From NCBI GenBank assembly GCA_020629935.1, contig JAHDCJ010000013.1, positions 1 to 62,036 on the forward strand: 62,036 nt of DNA, in the 5' to 3' direction. The position numbers and the translations under genes were made by a program. Each line of letters begins with the position of its first letter. The first letter of the stretch is position 1. This document shows, piece by piece, positions 28,886-37,787 of the stretch. The notes beneath the pieces were generated by a model. That model was not told where the DNA came from, made no database searches, and saw only the letters and a list, made by a program, of their open reading frames with translations. The DNA is from Saprospiraceae bacterium (GTDB lineage Bacteria > Bacteroidota > Bacteroidia > Chitinophagales > Saprospiraceae).

Positions 28886-30994
28886 ATGGCTCTTATTGGA
28901 AAAATTCGAGAAAATTCTTGGTTACTTATTGGCTTTCTTGCTTTAGGTATGGGTGGATTTCTTTTCATGGATATGTGTAGCAGCAGTCAACGAGGAGGAG
29001 GAAGTCAAAGCTCTATAGGTACTATCAATGGCAAAAAAGTATATGTCAACCAATTTCAAAATAGAGAACGAGGTTTCCACGGTAACAACAAAGGAGATTC
29101 TCATCAAAATCGCGAAAAATTTTGGAACTTCTTGGTAGAAGAAAGTCTATTAAATGAAGAAGCTACGGCTAATGGTATTGGGGTAGGACCTCAAGAACTT
29201 CGTGCTTTATTAGATGGTAATGATCCGTTCTTTATCAGTCCTGAAATTCGTCAAGAATTTTTCAACCCGCAAACAGGAGTATTTGATAAAAACCAAGTAA
29301 CTCAGATCTTGTCAAACATTAACGATCCACAAGCCTATGATTCGGGTGTACGAAGTTATTGGTCAGAACTTGAAAATCGAGTGATCAAAACACATCTACA
29401 AGGAAAATTAAGTGCTATTGTTTCTAAAGGTATGTATACGCCTACTTGGATGGCGCAAGAATACCATGCAAAAGAAAAAACGCCTGTTGATTTTAGTTAT
29501 GTAAAAATTCCTTATTCTAAAATTACAGATGGACAGGTAGAAGTAAGTAATGACGAAATCAATACTTACCTAAAAAATAACGCCACGCAATATCGAACAA
29601 AAGAAGCATCGACTACATTGGAATATGTAACTTTTGATGTAAAACCTTCGAATGCAGATTCTCTTGCTTACCGAAATTACTTAAAAGAGTTAATTCCTAA
29701 TTTTGTAACCGCTGAAAACGACTCTTCTTATATTATTCAAAATGATGGAGTATATAGTACGGTGTTTACTCAAAAATCTGCATTTAGTCCTGCAATAGCA
29801 GATACGATTTTCAGCGCACCTATTGGTTCTGTAATCGGACCTTACTTAGATAAAGATGAAGAAAATTATGGCTATTATCGAATTGCAAAAGTTATTGATC
29901 GCCAAGTGGTTCCTGATTCTGTGGAATCTCGTCAAATATTAATTTCTGTAGATAATCCAGCAACGAATCCTGATGGACTTCGAAAAGCAAAAGCAACAGC
30001 AGATAGTTTAATTAATCAATTGGTCAATATCAAAATTCCTTTTGATACCTTAGCCTTACAATACGGTGCAAATGCAGGAAAAATTGACATGCGAGGGCCA
30101 GAAGGTTTATTACCTGCATATCGAAATCATATTTTCTACAAAGCGCAAATGAATACTTGGGGAACTGTAGTAAGTCAAGCAGGAGTGCACGTAGTAGAAG
30201 TTACTAAACGAATAGACCGTGGAGCAACTGGAGCCCGTGTCGCTTTCATTAGTGAAATTATCGTTCCTTCTGAAGACACACAAAAAGACAGTTATCAAAA
30301 AGCATTTAATTTTGTAGGAGAACACCAATCGTATAAAGAAATGAAAGCCGCTGCATTAGAAAAAGGCTACTCCATTCGAAAAGCATATGGTTTAACTCCA
30401 AATGGATTTGATGTAGAGGGATTAGGCGCAGGTAATACCGCAAGAGAGTTAGTTAAATGGTCGCATGAAGCAAATGTAAATGATGTTTCTCCTGTTGTTT
30501 ATACTTTTGAAGACGAAAGAGAATTTTTCAGTCGAGCTCATGCCGTTGCAGCTTTAATTGAAAAAACACCTGCTGGTTTACCCAATGCAGAAGCTATGAA
30601 ATCTGTAGTTAGCCCAATCATTTTGAATGAGAAAAAAGCAGAAATGATTAGTAGCAAAATTGGCGGAGACTTAAATAAGGCAAGCACAGACTATGGCGTT
30701 GCGGTAGAAAATGCAACTGGCGTTTCACTTAGTTCGCTTGGACCTTTGGCTGGAGAAATGAATGTAGTTTCTACTGCAATGAGTTTACAACCTGGAGCAA
30801 CATCAAAAGCAATAGCAGGAAAAGATGGGATTTATATCGTTAAATTAACGAATAAAGGAACCGCTACAGAAGCAAGTAATATTCCTCAACTTCGAAGAGA
30901 AGTAACTGGACAAATGTCTAGAAATGTTCGATCTTTGGTAGAAGGATTAAAAGAGAATGCGAAGATTGCTGACAACCGTAGCAATTTTTTCTAA
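28886..30994 (+). CDS. PpiD/SurA-type peptidyl-prolyl cis-trans isomerase
   Basis: 702 residues. One N-terminal membrane anchor (LLIGFLALGMGGFLFMDM) precedes a SurA_N-type chaperone region (about 40-240, with the typical NGKKVYVNQFQNRERGF), then a parvulin domain (about 340-445: ESRQILISVDNP...DTLALQYGAN...) and a long C-terminal chaperone-like segment. The parvulin motif GPEGLLPAYRNHIFYKAQMNTW is recognisable though several family residues are altered. It acts as a periplasmic folding factor facing the outer membrane, with an anchor to the inner membrane. A second PPIase-like half at the C-terminus cannot be excluded. Confidence 0.85.
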   Translation: MALIGKIRENSWLLIGFLALGMGGFLFMDMCSSSQRGGGSQSSIGTINGKKVYVNQFQNRERGFHGNNKGDSHQNREKFWNFLVEESLLNEEATANGIGVGPQELRALLDGNDPFFISPEIRQEFFNPQTGVFDKNQVTQILSNINDPQAYDSGVRSYWSELENRVIKTHLQGKLSAIVSKGMYTPTWMAQEYHAKEKTPVDFSYVKIPYSKITDGQVEVSNDEINTYLKNNATQYRTKEASTTLEYVTFDVKPSNADSLAYRNYLKELIPNFVTAENDSSYIIQNDGVYSTVFTQKSAFSPAIADTIFSAPIGSVIGPYLDKDEENYGYYRIAKVIDRQVVPDSVESRQILISVDNPATNPDGLRKAKATADSLINQLVNIKIPFDTLALQYGANAGKIDMRGPEGLLPAYRNHIFYKAQMNTWGTVVSQAGVHVVEVTKRIDRGATGARVAFISEIIVPSEDTQKDSYQKAFNFVGEHQSYKEMKAAALEKGYSIRKAYGLTPNGFDVEGLGAGNTARELVKWSHEANVNDVSPVVYTFEDEREFFSRAHAVAALIEKTPAGLPNAEAMKSVVSPIILNEKKAEMISSKIGGDLNKASTDYGVAVENATGVSLSSLGPLAGEMNVVSTAMSLQPGATSKAIAGKDGIYIVKLTNKGTATEASNIPQLRREVTGQMSRNVRSLVEGLKENAKIADNRSNFF

Positions 30995-31041
30995 ACACAA
31001 CAATTACAGGCTTTTCCTGTTAAATAATAGTTAAAGTAATT

Positions 31042-31079
31042 AAGACCATTTGATTTTATACCAAATGGTCTTTTTTTTA
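31042..31079 (+). terminator. PPIase gene terminator
   Basis: AAGACCATTTG pairs with CAAATGGTCTT around a loop of about nine bases, followed by T7 or more. It lies between the PPIase gene and the DUF2480 gene. Confidence 0.88.
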
Positions 31080-31086
31080 TAAGAAT

Positions 31087-31614
31087 ATGAAAGAAGAAAA
31101 AGGATTGATAAATCGGGTAGCGAATAGTGGATTGGTCACTTTAAACTTGGAAGATTATTTTCCAGAGACGCCTGTCGTAGAATTTGATATAAAAGATTTT
31201 CTATTCAAGGAATTGATTTTAAAGGAAAAGGATTTTAGAGCATCCTTAAAAGCATTGGATTGGAATAAGTACCAAGACCAATACGTTGCCGTTTGTTGTA
31301 CCGCTGATGCGATCGTACCTGTTTGGGCTTATATGTTAGTGGTAACCTATCTTTCTCCTTTAGCAAAGGAAGTGTATTTTGGGACTAAAACGCAGTTTAT
31401 AGAACATACCTATCAAATGCAATTAAAAGCCATTGATGGGGCACAATATGAAGGAAAGCGAATTGTTATTAAAGGTTGTAGTAATCAACCCGTTCCTGTT
31501 TTTGCTTATGTAGAATTGACACGAATACTTCGCCCTTATGCCCAAAGTATTATGTATGGAGAACCTTGTTCCACTGTACCCATTTTCAAAAAACCACGTC
31601 CAATAAAACGATAA
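31087..31614 (+). CDS. DUF2480-family protein
   Basis: 175 residues, a full-length member as I recall the family. Typical features: GLVTLNLEDYFP at the N-terminus, FKELILKEKDFRASLKALDW, VCCTADAIVPVWAYMLVVTYL, and GCSNQPVPVFAYVELTRILRPYAQSIMYGEPCSTVPIFK. The Cys residues and Asp in CCTADA are conserved in the group, but no biochemical function is known. Cytoplasmic and soluble. It sits between a terminator and the transglycosylase gene, so it is likely transcribed alone. Confidence 0.85.
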   Translation: MKEEKGLINRVANSGLVTLNLEDYFPETPVVEFDIKDFLFKELILKEKDFRASLKALDWNKYQDQYVAVCCTADAIVPVWAYMLVVTYLSPLAKEVYFGTKTQFIEHTYQMQLKAIDGAQYEGKRIVIKGCSNQPVPVFAYVELTRILRPYAQSIMYGEPCSTVPIFKKPRPIKR

Positions 31615-31672
31615 GATACTTCGTTCTCTTTTTGTCTACCAATACATTTTACCTTTAAAACATTAACCATTA

Positions 31673-32611
31673 ATGAAAGCTATTTCTTTTTATACCCTTA
31701 TTCTAGCGGTAATTGTAACTATTGCCTTTTTCTCTTCTTCACAATCTGACAAAAAAACCAAGACAGAGAATAATGTGCCTACTCAGGTTACGCAAAAAAC
31801 ACAAAAAGATCAATTACTTCAAGTGGTTCGAAGTGTCCCAATTCCTGAAAATGCAAATTTTGCAGGCGAAGCATTTCCTATTGAAAAATTTGATGTTAAA
31901 GAACGACTAGAACGCGAATTGATGGTAAATAGTTATTGGCATTCTTCTACCTTATTAAATTTAAAAAATGCCAATCGTTTTTTTCCAATTATTGAAGAAG
32001 TCTTGGCAAGAGAAGGCGTACCTGATGATTTTAAATATTTGGCAGTAGCCGAAAGTTCATTAAGAAACCTTACGTCTCCTGCGGGAGCAAAAGGCGTTTG
32101 GCAGTTTATGCCAGGTACAGGAAAAGAATATGGTTTAAGAATTAATAGCGAAATAGACGAACGATATCATTTAGAAAAAGCTACAGTGGCTGCTTGTAAA
32201 TATTTAAAAAAATCGAAAGAAAAATTTGGCTCTTGGTCTTTAGCTGCTACCTCTTATAATATGGGCGGACCTAACTTAACCAAACATCTAAGCGAGCAAC
32301 ACGCAAACACATTTTTTGAATTGAACTTAGGCGAAGAAACCTCTCGTTATCTCTTTCGGATTGGGGCCATAAAATATATCTTATCCAATCCAGAGAAATA
32401 TGGTTTTTATTTAGAGCCTCATGAATTGTACGCACCACTTAAAGATTATATTATTTTGCAAGTAGATACTTCTGTTCCGAGTTGGGGTGATTTTGCTACT
32501 AAAAATGGTACGGATTATCGTACATTAAAACTTTACAATCCTTGGTTACGATCTAAATCTTTGACCAATAAGGAAGGACGAACATATAAAATCAAACTTC
32601 CTAAAAAGTAA
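31673..32611 (+). CDS. SLT-type lytic transglycosylase with a C-terminal LysM-like region
   Basis: 312 residues. An N-terminal hydrophobic segment (YTLILAVIVTIAFF) is a signal or anchor. The SLT domain (about 100-215) has FKYLAVAESSLRNLTSPAGAKGVWQFMPGTGKEYGL, where ES carries the catalytic Glu, and ATSYNMGGPNLTKHL. The C-terminal part (SWGDFATKNGTDYRTLKLYNP) resembles a LysM repeat, consistent with MltD-type enzymes that cut peptidoglycan between MurNAc and GlcNAc. It probably acts in the periplasm during cell-wall turnover. A TACCTTTA box occurs shortly upstream. Confidence 0.88.
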   Translation: MKAISFYTLILAVIVTIAFFSSSQSDKKTKTENNVPTQVTQKTQKDQLLQVVRSVPIPENANFAGEAFPIEKFDVKERLERELMVNSYWHSSTLLNLKNANRFFPIIEEVLAREGVPDDFKYLAVAESSLRNLTSPAGAKGVWQFMPGTGKEYGLRINSEIDERYHLEKATVAACKYLKKSKEKFGSWSLAATSYNMGGPNLTKHLSEQHANTFFELNLGEETSRYLFRIGAIKYILSNPEKYGFYLEPHELYAPLKDYIILQVDTSVPSWGDFATKNGTDYRTLKLYNPWLRSKSLTNKEGRTYKIKLPKK

Positions 32612-32729
32612 TTGACTTGGTTTGTTTTCCATTTAGAATTTATAAAAAAAACAAAAGCTACATTGATTTTTCTTGTATCTTTTAATTAAAATAATCGTTC
32701 AACTAATAAAGAACCGTTATTTTTAAACT

Positions 32730-33635
32730 GTGAATTCAGCCAATTGGACATATGTTGGAAGCCGTCGACAACAATATAAAATTGTATTAAAGCATGGTAT
32801 AGAATCTGGGAATTTTGCAATTTTTTGCAATAAAAAACCCATGATTATTGATTTCGATATATTTGATTCCAAATCCTTTTCCTTCTTTATTGAAGAAGAA
32901 CTTTGCCAAATTGAAGTCATTAAAGAAGGGGATAAGTTTACCTATAAATTTGACGTCGATCAAAAAGCTGATACTCCGTTAAATCGTCGTCGTAAATCTG
33001 CTTTTAAGAAAAATTTCAACAAAGGTATCCTCGTTGGTGTTTTTTCAACTATTGTCATTTTTTCAATAATCTTTCTCAGTTTTTATGCTTATCGCCTTTC
33101 CTTTATCAAAGATCTAAAACAACATCCAATTGTAGCAATTGCTAAGTTTGAGTTTGTTAATTTTTCTTTGGAAGGCAAAAAAAAGCGTATCCGATATAAT
33201 TACCCTTTTCGCTATGCCAACTATAGTGGATACCCTAAAATCAGTAGAAATAACCTTGGAGAATATGTAGCCCAAAATGGAATGCCCATTTATGAAGGAG
33301 ATGAATTTTATACTGTTTTATCCTATAAAAAACCATCGAACCACCGCATACAATACTTTAAACCCTCGGTTAAGCAACTCGACCGTTATCGAAATCGGGC
33401 CATAGAACGATGGCGATTTCATTTCCCTACATTTACCAAAGAACAATGTGAGTGCTTGGTCAACGTTGCCTTTGAACAAAAATACATTTCTGGCATAGCA
33501 GATGTATATTACGCTCAAGTCACAAAGAAGGAAAATGACAAAAACAATAAAGCTACGTTTAAGACATTAATCAACAGTAAAGCCTTTAAAAAGGCTATAA
33601 AAAAATGCCCTGGAGTGGATCTCCAAGGCATCTAA
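32730..33635 (+). CDS. Membrane protein with a FAIM1-like N-terminal domain
   Basis: 301 residues, GTG start; no ATG is nearby, and the conserved domain begins at residue 5. The N-terminal part (about 12-80: YKIVLKHGIESGNFAIFCNKK, then SFSFFIEEELCQIEVIKEGDKFTYKFDV) resembles the FAIM beta-sandwich in strand pattern and a CN(G/K)K turn. A TM segment (about 100-125) leads to a C-terminal half with YPFRYANYSGYPKISRNNLGEY, DEFYTVLSYKKPSNHRI, of DUF3592-like flavour. The likely topology is cytoplasmic N-terminus. Function is unknown. The codons for the last residues form part of a terminator hairpin. Confidence 0.7.
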   Translation: MNSANWTYVGSRRQQYKIVLKHGIESGNFAIFCNKKPMIIDFDIFDSKSFSFFIEEELCQIEVIKEGDKFTYKFDVDQKADTPLNRRRKSAFKKNFNKGILVGVFSTIVIFSIIFLSFYAYRLSFIKDLKQHPIVAIAKFEFVNFSLEGKKKRIRYNYPFRYANYSGYPKISRNNLGEYVAQNGMPIYEGDEFYTVLSYKKPSNHRIQYFKPSVKQLDRYRNRAIERWRFHFPTFTKEQCECLVNVAFEQKYISGIADVYYAQVTKKENDKNNKATFKTLINSKAFKKAIKKCPGVDLQGI

Positions 33636-33650
33636 TTTTCGAATTTTTTT
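33599..33650. terminator. Bidirectional terminator inside a coding 3' end
   Basis: ATGCCcTGGAG (33605-33615) pairs with CTCCAaGGCAT (33621-33631) in the last codons of the FAIM1-like gene. The minus-strand tail is a T7 run, so it suits the convergent minus-strand lipoprotein gene ending at 33660. Confidence 0.75.
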
Positions 33651-33659
33651 ATACTATAA

Positions 33660-34568
33660 TTATTCCACCACTCCTTTTAATCCTCGAACTCCCATATCTA
33701 CCACGGCTTCTATGTTCGCTCCACTCGCATCGATATCCCAAGCTCCATTGCCATTGCCGTCAATCCATTCAAAGCTATTATTGGCTGAAAAAGAAAGCGT
33801 TAAATTGATATCTGTATTTTCATCTCCCTGTAAGACCAAAGGGGCATCCAAAGAACCAGAAACCACACATGATCCTTGAGGTATGTTATCAACTGCAGGG
33901 AAAGGATTTACAACCGTTGTCGCTCCTTGCGGTGCTTCGCCAGAGAAAATATCATAGGGTGCGGCTAAACCAGATTCAAAAGCCCAAAAACCCTGTAACT
34001 TATCATCATTGACCGTCAATGTCGAATTTTTTGGACTTACGTCGTTAATATGCGAGAAGTAACCCAAAAACGAAGATATGGTTCCTGTCCGATTATTTAA
34101 ATCTCCTAATAATGGAATATTAATAATATTATATTTCACATCATAACTTTGATATGCGACCGATACCCGAAGATGATTAAATGTTCCTGTAGGTAAATCC
34201 TTTAAAGGAATTTCATACCAAACTACTCCTTCGTCTTCTACGATGGCTTTATCAAAATCTATGGCCGTAGTAAAGCCGTAAGGGTTGCTTGTTGAAGTAT
34301 TTACTTCTGCCCCTTGATAAACTTCTGCTCCTGCTTTATACAAAGTATATTCGGTTGGAACAAGCTCAATAAAATGGACACTCATTCCATTAAAGTCTGG
34401 ATGTTGAGCTGCATGTCCGCTTGGTATTCCTTCTGGGTTACCGAAACTATTTAAGCGTTCTTGTGTCGTATCAAATTTAAACTTAATTCGAAGTTTTGCG
34501 CCTTCTTCTTCTTTTTTACAACCTGTTAAGGCAAAAATAAGAACGGCAAAAAAGCATATTTTTTTCAT
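33660..34568 (-). CDS. MbnP-like lipoprotein
   Basis: 302 residues from the ATG at 34568 (a TTG two codons earlier is less likely). Signal MKKICFFAVLIFALTGC with lipobox LTGC. It has features of the MbnP family: KLRIKFKFDTTQERLN, a long Gly-Asn rich beta region and FWAFESG, plus an FEWIDGNGNGAWDID segment near the C-terminus with an Asp-rich calcium-binding look. MbnP proteins in other bacteria bind copper chelators, but no copper ligands are clear, so the copper role is not assumed. Its 3' end meets the convergent FAIM1-like gene. Confidence 0.7.
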   Translation of the reverse strand: MKKICFFAVLIFALTGCKKEEEGAKLRIKFKFDTTQERLNSFGNPEGIPSGHAAQHPDFNGMSVHFIELVPTEYTLYKAGAEVYQGAEVNTSTSNPYGFTTAIDFDKAIVEDEGVVWYEIPLKDLPTGTFNHLRVSVAYQSYDVKYNIINIPLLGDLNNRTGTISSFLGYFSHINDVSPKNSTLTVNDDKLQGFWAFESGLAAPYDIFSGEAPQGATTVVNPFPAVDNIPQGSCVVSGSLDAPLVLQGDENTDINLTLSFSANNSFEWIDGNGNGAWDIDASGANIEAVVDMGVRGLKGVVE

Positions 34569-34793
34569 AATCAATAATAGTTTAACTGTGTTTTATTTAT
34601 TCATTATTTTACTATACCCAAAACGATAAAATTCGATATTTAGTTTGATTTCTTTATCTATTTTTTGTCAAAAAATAGTTTTCGCAAATCAGTGTATCTA
34701 TTTATAATATTGATTTAATAAAAGGATTACCCCATATTACTTAAAGTACTTATTTAACTATTTTGACTTCTTAAAATTCCTCCTTTAATCTAT

Positions 34794-35312
34794 TTATATT
34801 AAAATCGGTCCTGCATAATTTAAATCTACATTTGATTTCATTATTCTGAAATATTGATATTTCATCCGATTCAGTTGTTGTATGTGTAGATAATCGTGGG
34901 CTAGCCAATTTTCAAGAAAAAATTGGGCGCTAATTGATCCATATTCAGGATGTTTGGCCGTCATTGACCAATCGGGAGTTCTTAGATTATTTAACCAAAG
35001 AATAGATTCTTCTCTTGCGTCCAAAAAAAGCTTTAACACTTCTTTATAATCACGATTATTATACTTTCTCTCTTTTACCCATCCTTCAGGATTGATGGCA
35101 GGTAGTAGTTCTTCATTATTAGCTAAAGCGAAAGATGTTCTAAATCGAAAGTCCTCTATTTCTTCGTCATAAAGATGAACCAATAACTCTAGTATATTCC
35201 ATTTATCTTCGCTCACTTTCCATTTATACATTGGTTTGGGCACCCTTTCAAAAAGCGCCTTAAAAACCAATTTATTTTCTGCTAGGCAATCAATAATATG
35301 TGTTACTTCCAT
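34794..35312 (-). CDS. DinB-family protein
   Basis: 172 residues. The four-helix bundle is read from LAENKLVFKALFERVP, KWNILELLVHLYDEEIEDFRFRTSFAL, and FLENWLAHDYLHIQQLNR. The His residues in LVHLYDEE and AHDYLHIQQ fit the metal site of DinB/YfiT-type proteins. Related enzymes are thiol-dependent S-transferases or hydrolases; substrate unknown. The ATG abuts the RluA-family stop (TAA then ATG, no gap), so it is translated as part of a two-gene operon. A second DinB-type gene is at 44456. Confidence 0.8.
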   Translation of the reverse strand: MEVTHIIDCLAENKLVFKALFERVPKPMYKWKVSEDKWNILELLVHLYDEEIEDFRFRTSFALANNEELLPAINPEGWVKERKYNNRDYKEVLKLFLDAREESILWLNNLRTPDWSMTAKHPEYGSISAQFFLENWLAHDYLHIQQLNRMKYQYFRIMKSNVDLNYAGPILI

Positions 35313-35978
35313 TTAATCTTTTTCTGTTAATGCATTCCAAAGTGAATCGGAAGGACAAGAAGCTTGCACGGCGACTTCTTCGCCTGAGAATGGCGAAATA
35401 AAACGCAGCGATTTTGCATGAAGATGAATACTTTGGTCCTTATTCTTTCTTCTGGCACCATATTTCACATCGCCTTTTATAAACCATCCCATGACTTGCA
35501 TTTGCGATCGAATTTGGTGATGTCTTCCCGTATGTAATTTAATTTCTACTAAATGATAACGATCTCCACTTTTTAAAAGTTCATAAGATAGTTTTGCTTC
35601 TTTGGTATGATGTAGCGGTTTGTTAAATGCATAGCTTTTGTTTTTTGCACCATCTTTACGAAGATAGTGCACCAATTCACCAGAAGTAGGATCAGGCTTT
35701 ACGGAGACTGCAGCCCAATACGTTTTATCTACTTTGTGCTCTCTAAAAAGCGTATTTAATTTAGCCGCAGATTTTTCATTTTTCGCAAATAAAACGACTC
35801 CACTTACTGGCCGATCAATTCGATTAATCACAAATACGGGATGTCCATACTTCTCTTCTAACCGTTCTAAAACCGAGCTTCCAGAAGTTTTATCTGGCTG
35901 TACGCTTTCTCCGGCAACTTTATTTACTAGTACAAATTCTGTTTCCTCAAAAAGTATTTCAATCTCTGTTAATGCCAT
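35313..35978 (-). CDS. RluA-family pseudouridine synthase
   Basis: 221 residues, a compact RluA-type enzyme without an S4 domain (TruC/RluA-like length). The catalytic motif is VFVINRIDRPVSGVVLFAKN, with Asp in RIDRP. Other landmarks are NKVAGESVQPDK, VKTYWAAV-type segment and HTGRHHQIRSQMQVMGWFIKGDVKYG. It isomerises uridine to pseudouridine in tRNA or rRNA; the exact position cannot be read from sequence. It heads a two-gene operon with DinB. Confidence 0.9.
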   Translation of the reverse strand: MALTEIEILFEETEFVLVNKVAGESVQPDKTSGSSVLERLEEKYGHPVFVINRIDRPVSGVVLFAKNEKSAAKLNTLFREHKVDKTYWAAVSVKPDPTSGELVHYLRKDGAKNKSYAFNKPLHHTKEAKLSYELLKSGDRYHLVEIKLHTGRHHQIRSQMQVMGWFIKGDVKYGARRKNKDQSIHLHAKSLRFISPFSGEEVAVQASCPSDSLWNALTEKD

Positions 35979-36018
35979 GTTTATTTATTTTTACTTGATG
36001 TTTAAAACGGTTTCAAAA

Positions 36019-36429
36019 TCATTGTATGAGTGTAGAGATATGCTTCATTTTTTCAATTCGATCTAAGGAATAAATACCGTCCGATTCATGTGCATACTGA
36101 AACAAACATAACGCTTTTTCTAACGTAGGTAAATAATTTAGGTCTTTTTGCTCCATCAAAATTAATCCTTTTTGATATAACCACTCCGCCAAAATTGGAA
36201 TTTTTTCTGTGCTATGTGGTTTTAAATTTAAACATTCATCAAGGAAATCTTTTGGTGATAGGTCGTCCCACTCTTCCATCTTCTCATTTAATAAAACTTG
36301 AATAGAATCATTTATTTGAGCCAAGGCATCATCTAAATTCCCACGTTCTTTAAATCGCATGACAATTGCCAAAAAAGCTGCAAACTCTTTAATCTGACGC
36401 ATCAATGTATCTTTTTCGTAAAAGGCCAT
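36019..36429 (-). CDS. 136-residue helical protein (DUF6483-like)
   Basis: All-helical short protein: MRQIKEFAAFLAIVMRFKERGNLDDALAQINDSIQVLLNEKMEEWDDLSPKDFLDECLNL and a TPR-like end. It resembles, by recall, a family annotated DUF6483 in Firmicutes and Bacteroidota; the assignment is weak. No signal or membrane segment. It is about 40 bases upstream of the RluA gene on the same strand and may be co-transcribed with it. Confidence 0.6.
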   Translation of the reverse strand: MAFYEKDTLMRQIKEFAAFLAIVMRFKERGNLDDALAQINDSIQVLLNEKMEEWDDLSPKDFLDECLNLKPHSTEKIPILAEWLYQKGLILMEQKDLNYLPTLEKALCLFQYAHESDGIYSLDRIEKMKHISTLIQ

Positions 36430-36637
36430 ATTTTCAATTGATGAATAAAAAAATCATAACTCCAGCAAGTCAATCTTCTGAATGACTTAACTGCTTAAAG
36501 GTACATTAGAATACCATAAAATACGAAGGCATTCGACAAAGCGAATGGAATATCCTATAAAAAATTGAGCGCTAGTGTTTTGATAAAAAAAACTCATAAA
36601 CAGCCTTTACAGAATGCTTATGAGTTTTAACTTCGTT
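36430..36637. other. Gap with the QueA-like gene terminator
   Basis: About 200 bases on the minus-strand side of the QueA-like gene. Part of it is the terminator listed separately; the rest is AT-rich with no ORF. Confidence 0.6.
36584..36628 (-). terminator. QueA-family gene terminator
   Basis: On the minus strand AAAACTCATAA pairs with TTATGAGTTTT across a loop of about 20 bases, and the T run follows. It sits shortly after the stop codon of the gene at 36638. Confidence 0.75.
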
Positions 36638-37726
36638 TTAATTAGGAAGAATCAAATGTAAATCTCCGAATTCATGCCAATAGTATTGTTCTTTTATTGC
36701 TTTTTCATAAACGAGTTGCAAATGCGCTCTTCCAGCCAATGCTTCCAACATTAAAAGATGAGAGGCTTTGGGTTCATGAAAACCTGTGATCAATCCGTCA
36801 ATTAATCGCAACCCACGTTTGGGATTTATAAACAAATCTGTCCAGCCTTTTTGAGCTGTTACTTTTCCCTTTTGATCCGTTGCTGATTCTACCGCACGAA
36901 TAGCTGTTGTTCCCACTGCTATTATTCTGGAACCTCGTTTTTTAGCGTTATTCAAACGTTTAGCGGTGTTCGATTCAATTTCAAAGTATTCTTCATAAGG
37001 CCGCTCATTATTTTCTAAACTCGCGACTCCTGTATGTAATAAAATAGGTAAAATTTCGACCCCTTTATCTTTAAGTTTTTCCAATAAACGAGGTGTAAAC
37101 GCACGCCCAGCAGAAGGCATTTCTGCACTTCCCATTTGTTTAGCAAAGATGGTTTGATACCATGAGTGTGGATAATTCTTTTTGTTATATGCATATCTAA
37201 TTGGTGCGCCGTATCTATCTAAATACGCATTGAAAGAAGTATTAATTTCCAATGTTGCTTCCCATAATTGCAGGTGATTTTCAGTGGCATTCTCTGCATA
37301 ATAAGGTTGGTTTAATTGGAGTATTCCTCCTCCTTTAAGCGCAACCACATCATTGATTTTTCCACCATAAAAACGCTTATTTCCATTCTTTGTCCACTTT
37401 CTAAGTTCTACAATCCATGTCCTTTTTTTTTGCGTAGAAAAGTGAACAATTACTTTCATGCCATCATCAAGTACACCTTCTACTGCTGATTTCAATGTGC
37501 CACTTGTATTTACCACCAACACGTCATTAGGCTTTAAGTATTTATCTAAGTTTTTAAATATATCTTCCTGAATATCATCATTTTCAGTATTAGATATTAA
37601 TAATTTAACGGCATCTCGATCTATCTTACGTTTTTCTGTAGGTTTTGCACATTCTAGTGCATCAGGTAAAATAAAATCAAAAGGCTTGGAATTATATATT
37701 TTCGGAATTGCAATTTCAGTATTCAT
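36638..37726 (-). CDS. QueA-family S-adenosylmethionine:tRNA ribosyltransferase-isomerase
   Basis: 362 residues. QueA moves the ribosyl part of AdoMet onto preQ1-tRNA to form epoxyqueuosine. Typical segments are YLKPNDVLVVNTSGTLKS, MPSAGRAFTPRLLEKLKDKGVEILPILLHTGVASL, AVGTTAIRAVESA, LRLIDGLITGFHEPKASHLLMLEALAG and the final YWHEFGDLHLILP. It deviates from canonical QueA in several positions (NTSG for NDTR, longer N-terminus), so it may be a paralogue. It stands near an SDR gene, not near other que genes. A mannosyltransferase homologue for queuosine is at 3.2 kb. Confidence 0.82.
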   Translation of the reverse strand: MNTEIAIPKIYNSKPFDFILPDALECAKPTEKRKIDRDAVKLLISNTENDDIQEDIFKNLDKYLKPNDVLVVNTSGTLKSAVEGVLDDGMKVIVHFSTQKKRTWIVELRKWTKNGNKRFYGGKINDVVALKGGGILQLNQPYYAENATENHLQLWEATLEINTSFNAYLDRYGAPIRYAYNKKNYPHSWYQTIFAKQMGSAEMPSAGRAFTPRLLEKLKDKGVEILPILLHTGVASLENNERPYEEYFEIESNTAKRLNNAKKRGSRIIAVGTTAIRAVESATDQKGKVTAQKGWTDLFINPKRGLRLIDGLITGFHEPKASHLLMLEALAGRAHLQLVYEKAIKEQYYWHEFGDLHLILPN

Positions 37727-37787
37727 CTCTTTTATTTTTTAATTAAAAAATATTTATTTCATTCGCTTGAGTAATTCACGTGATCAA

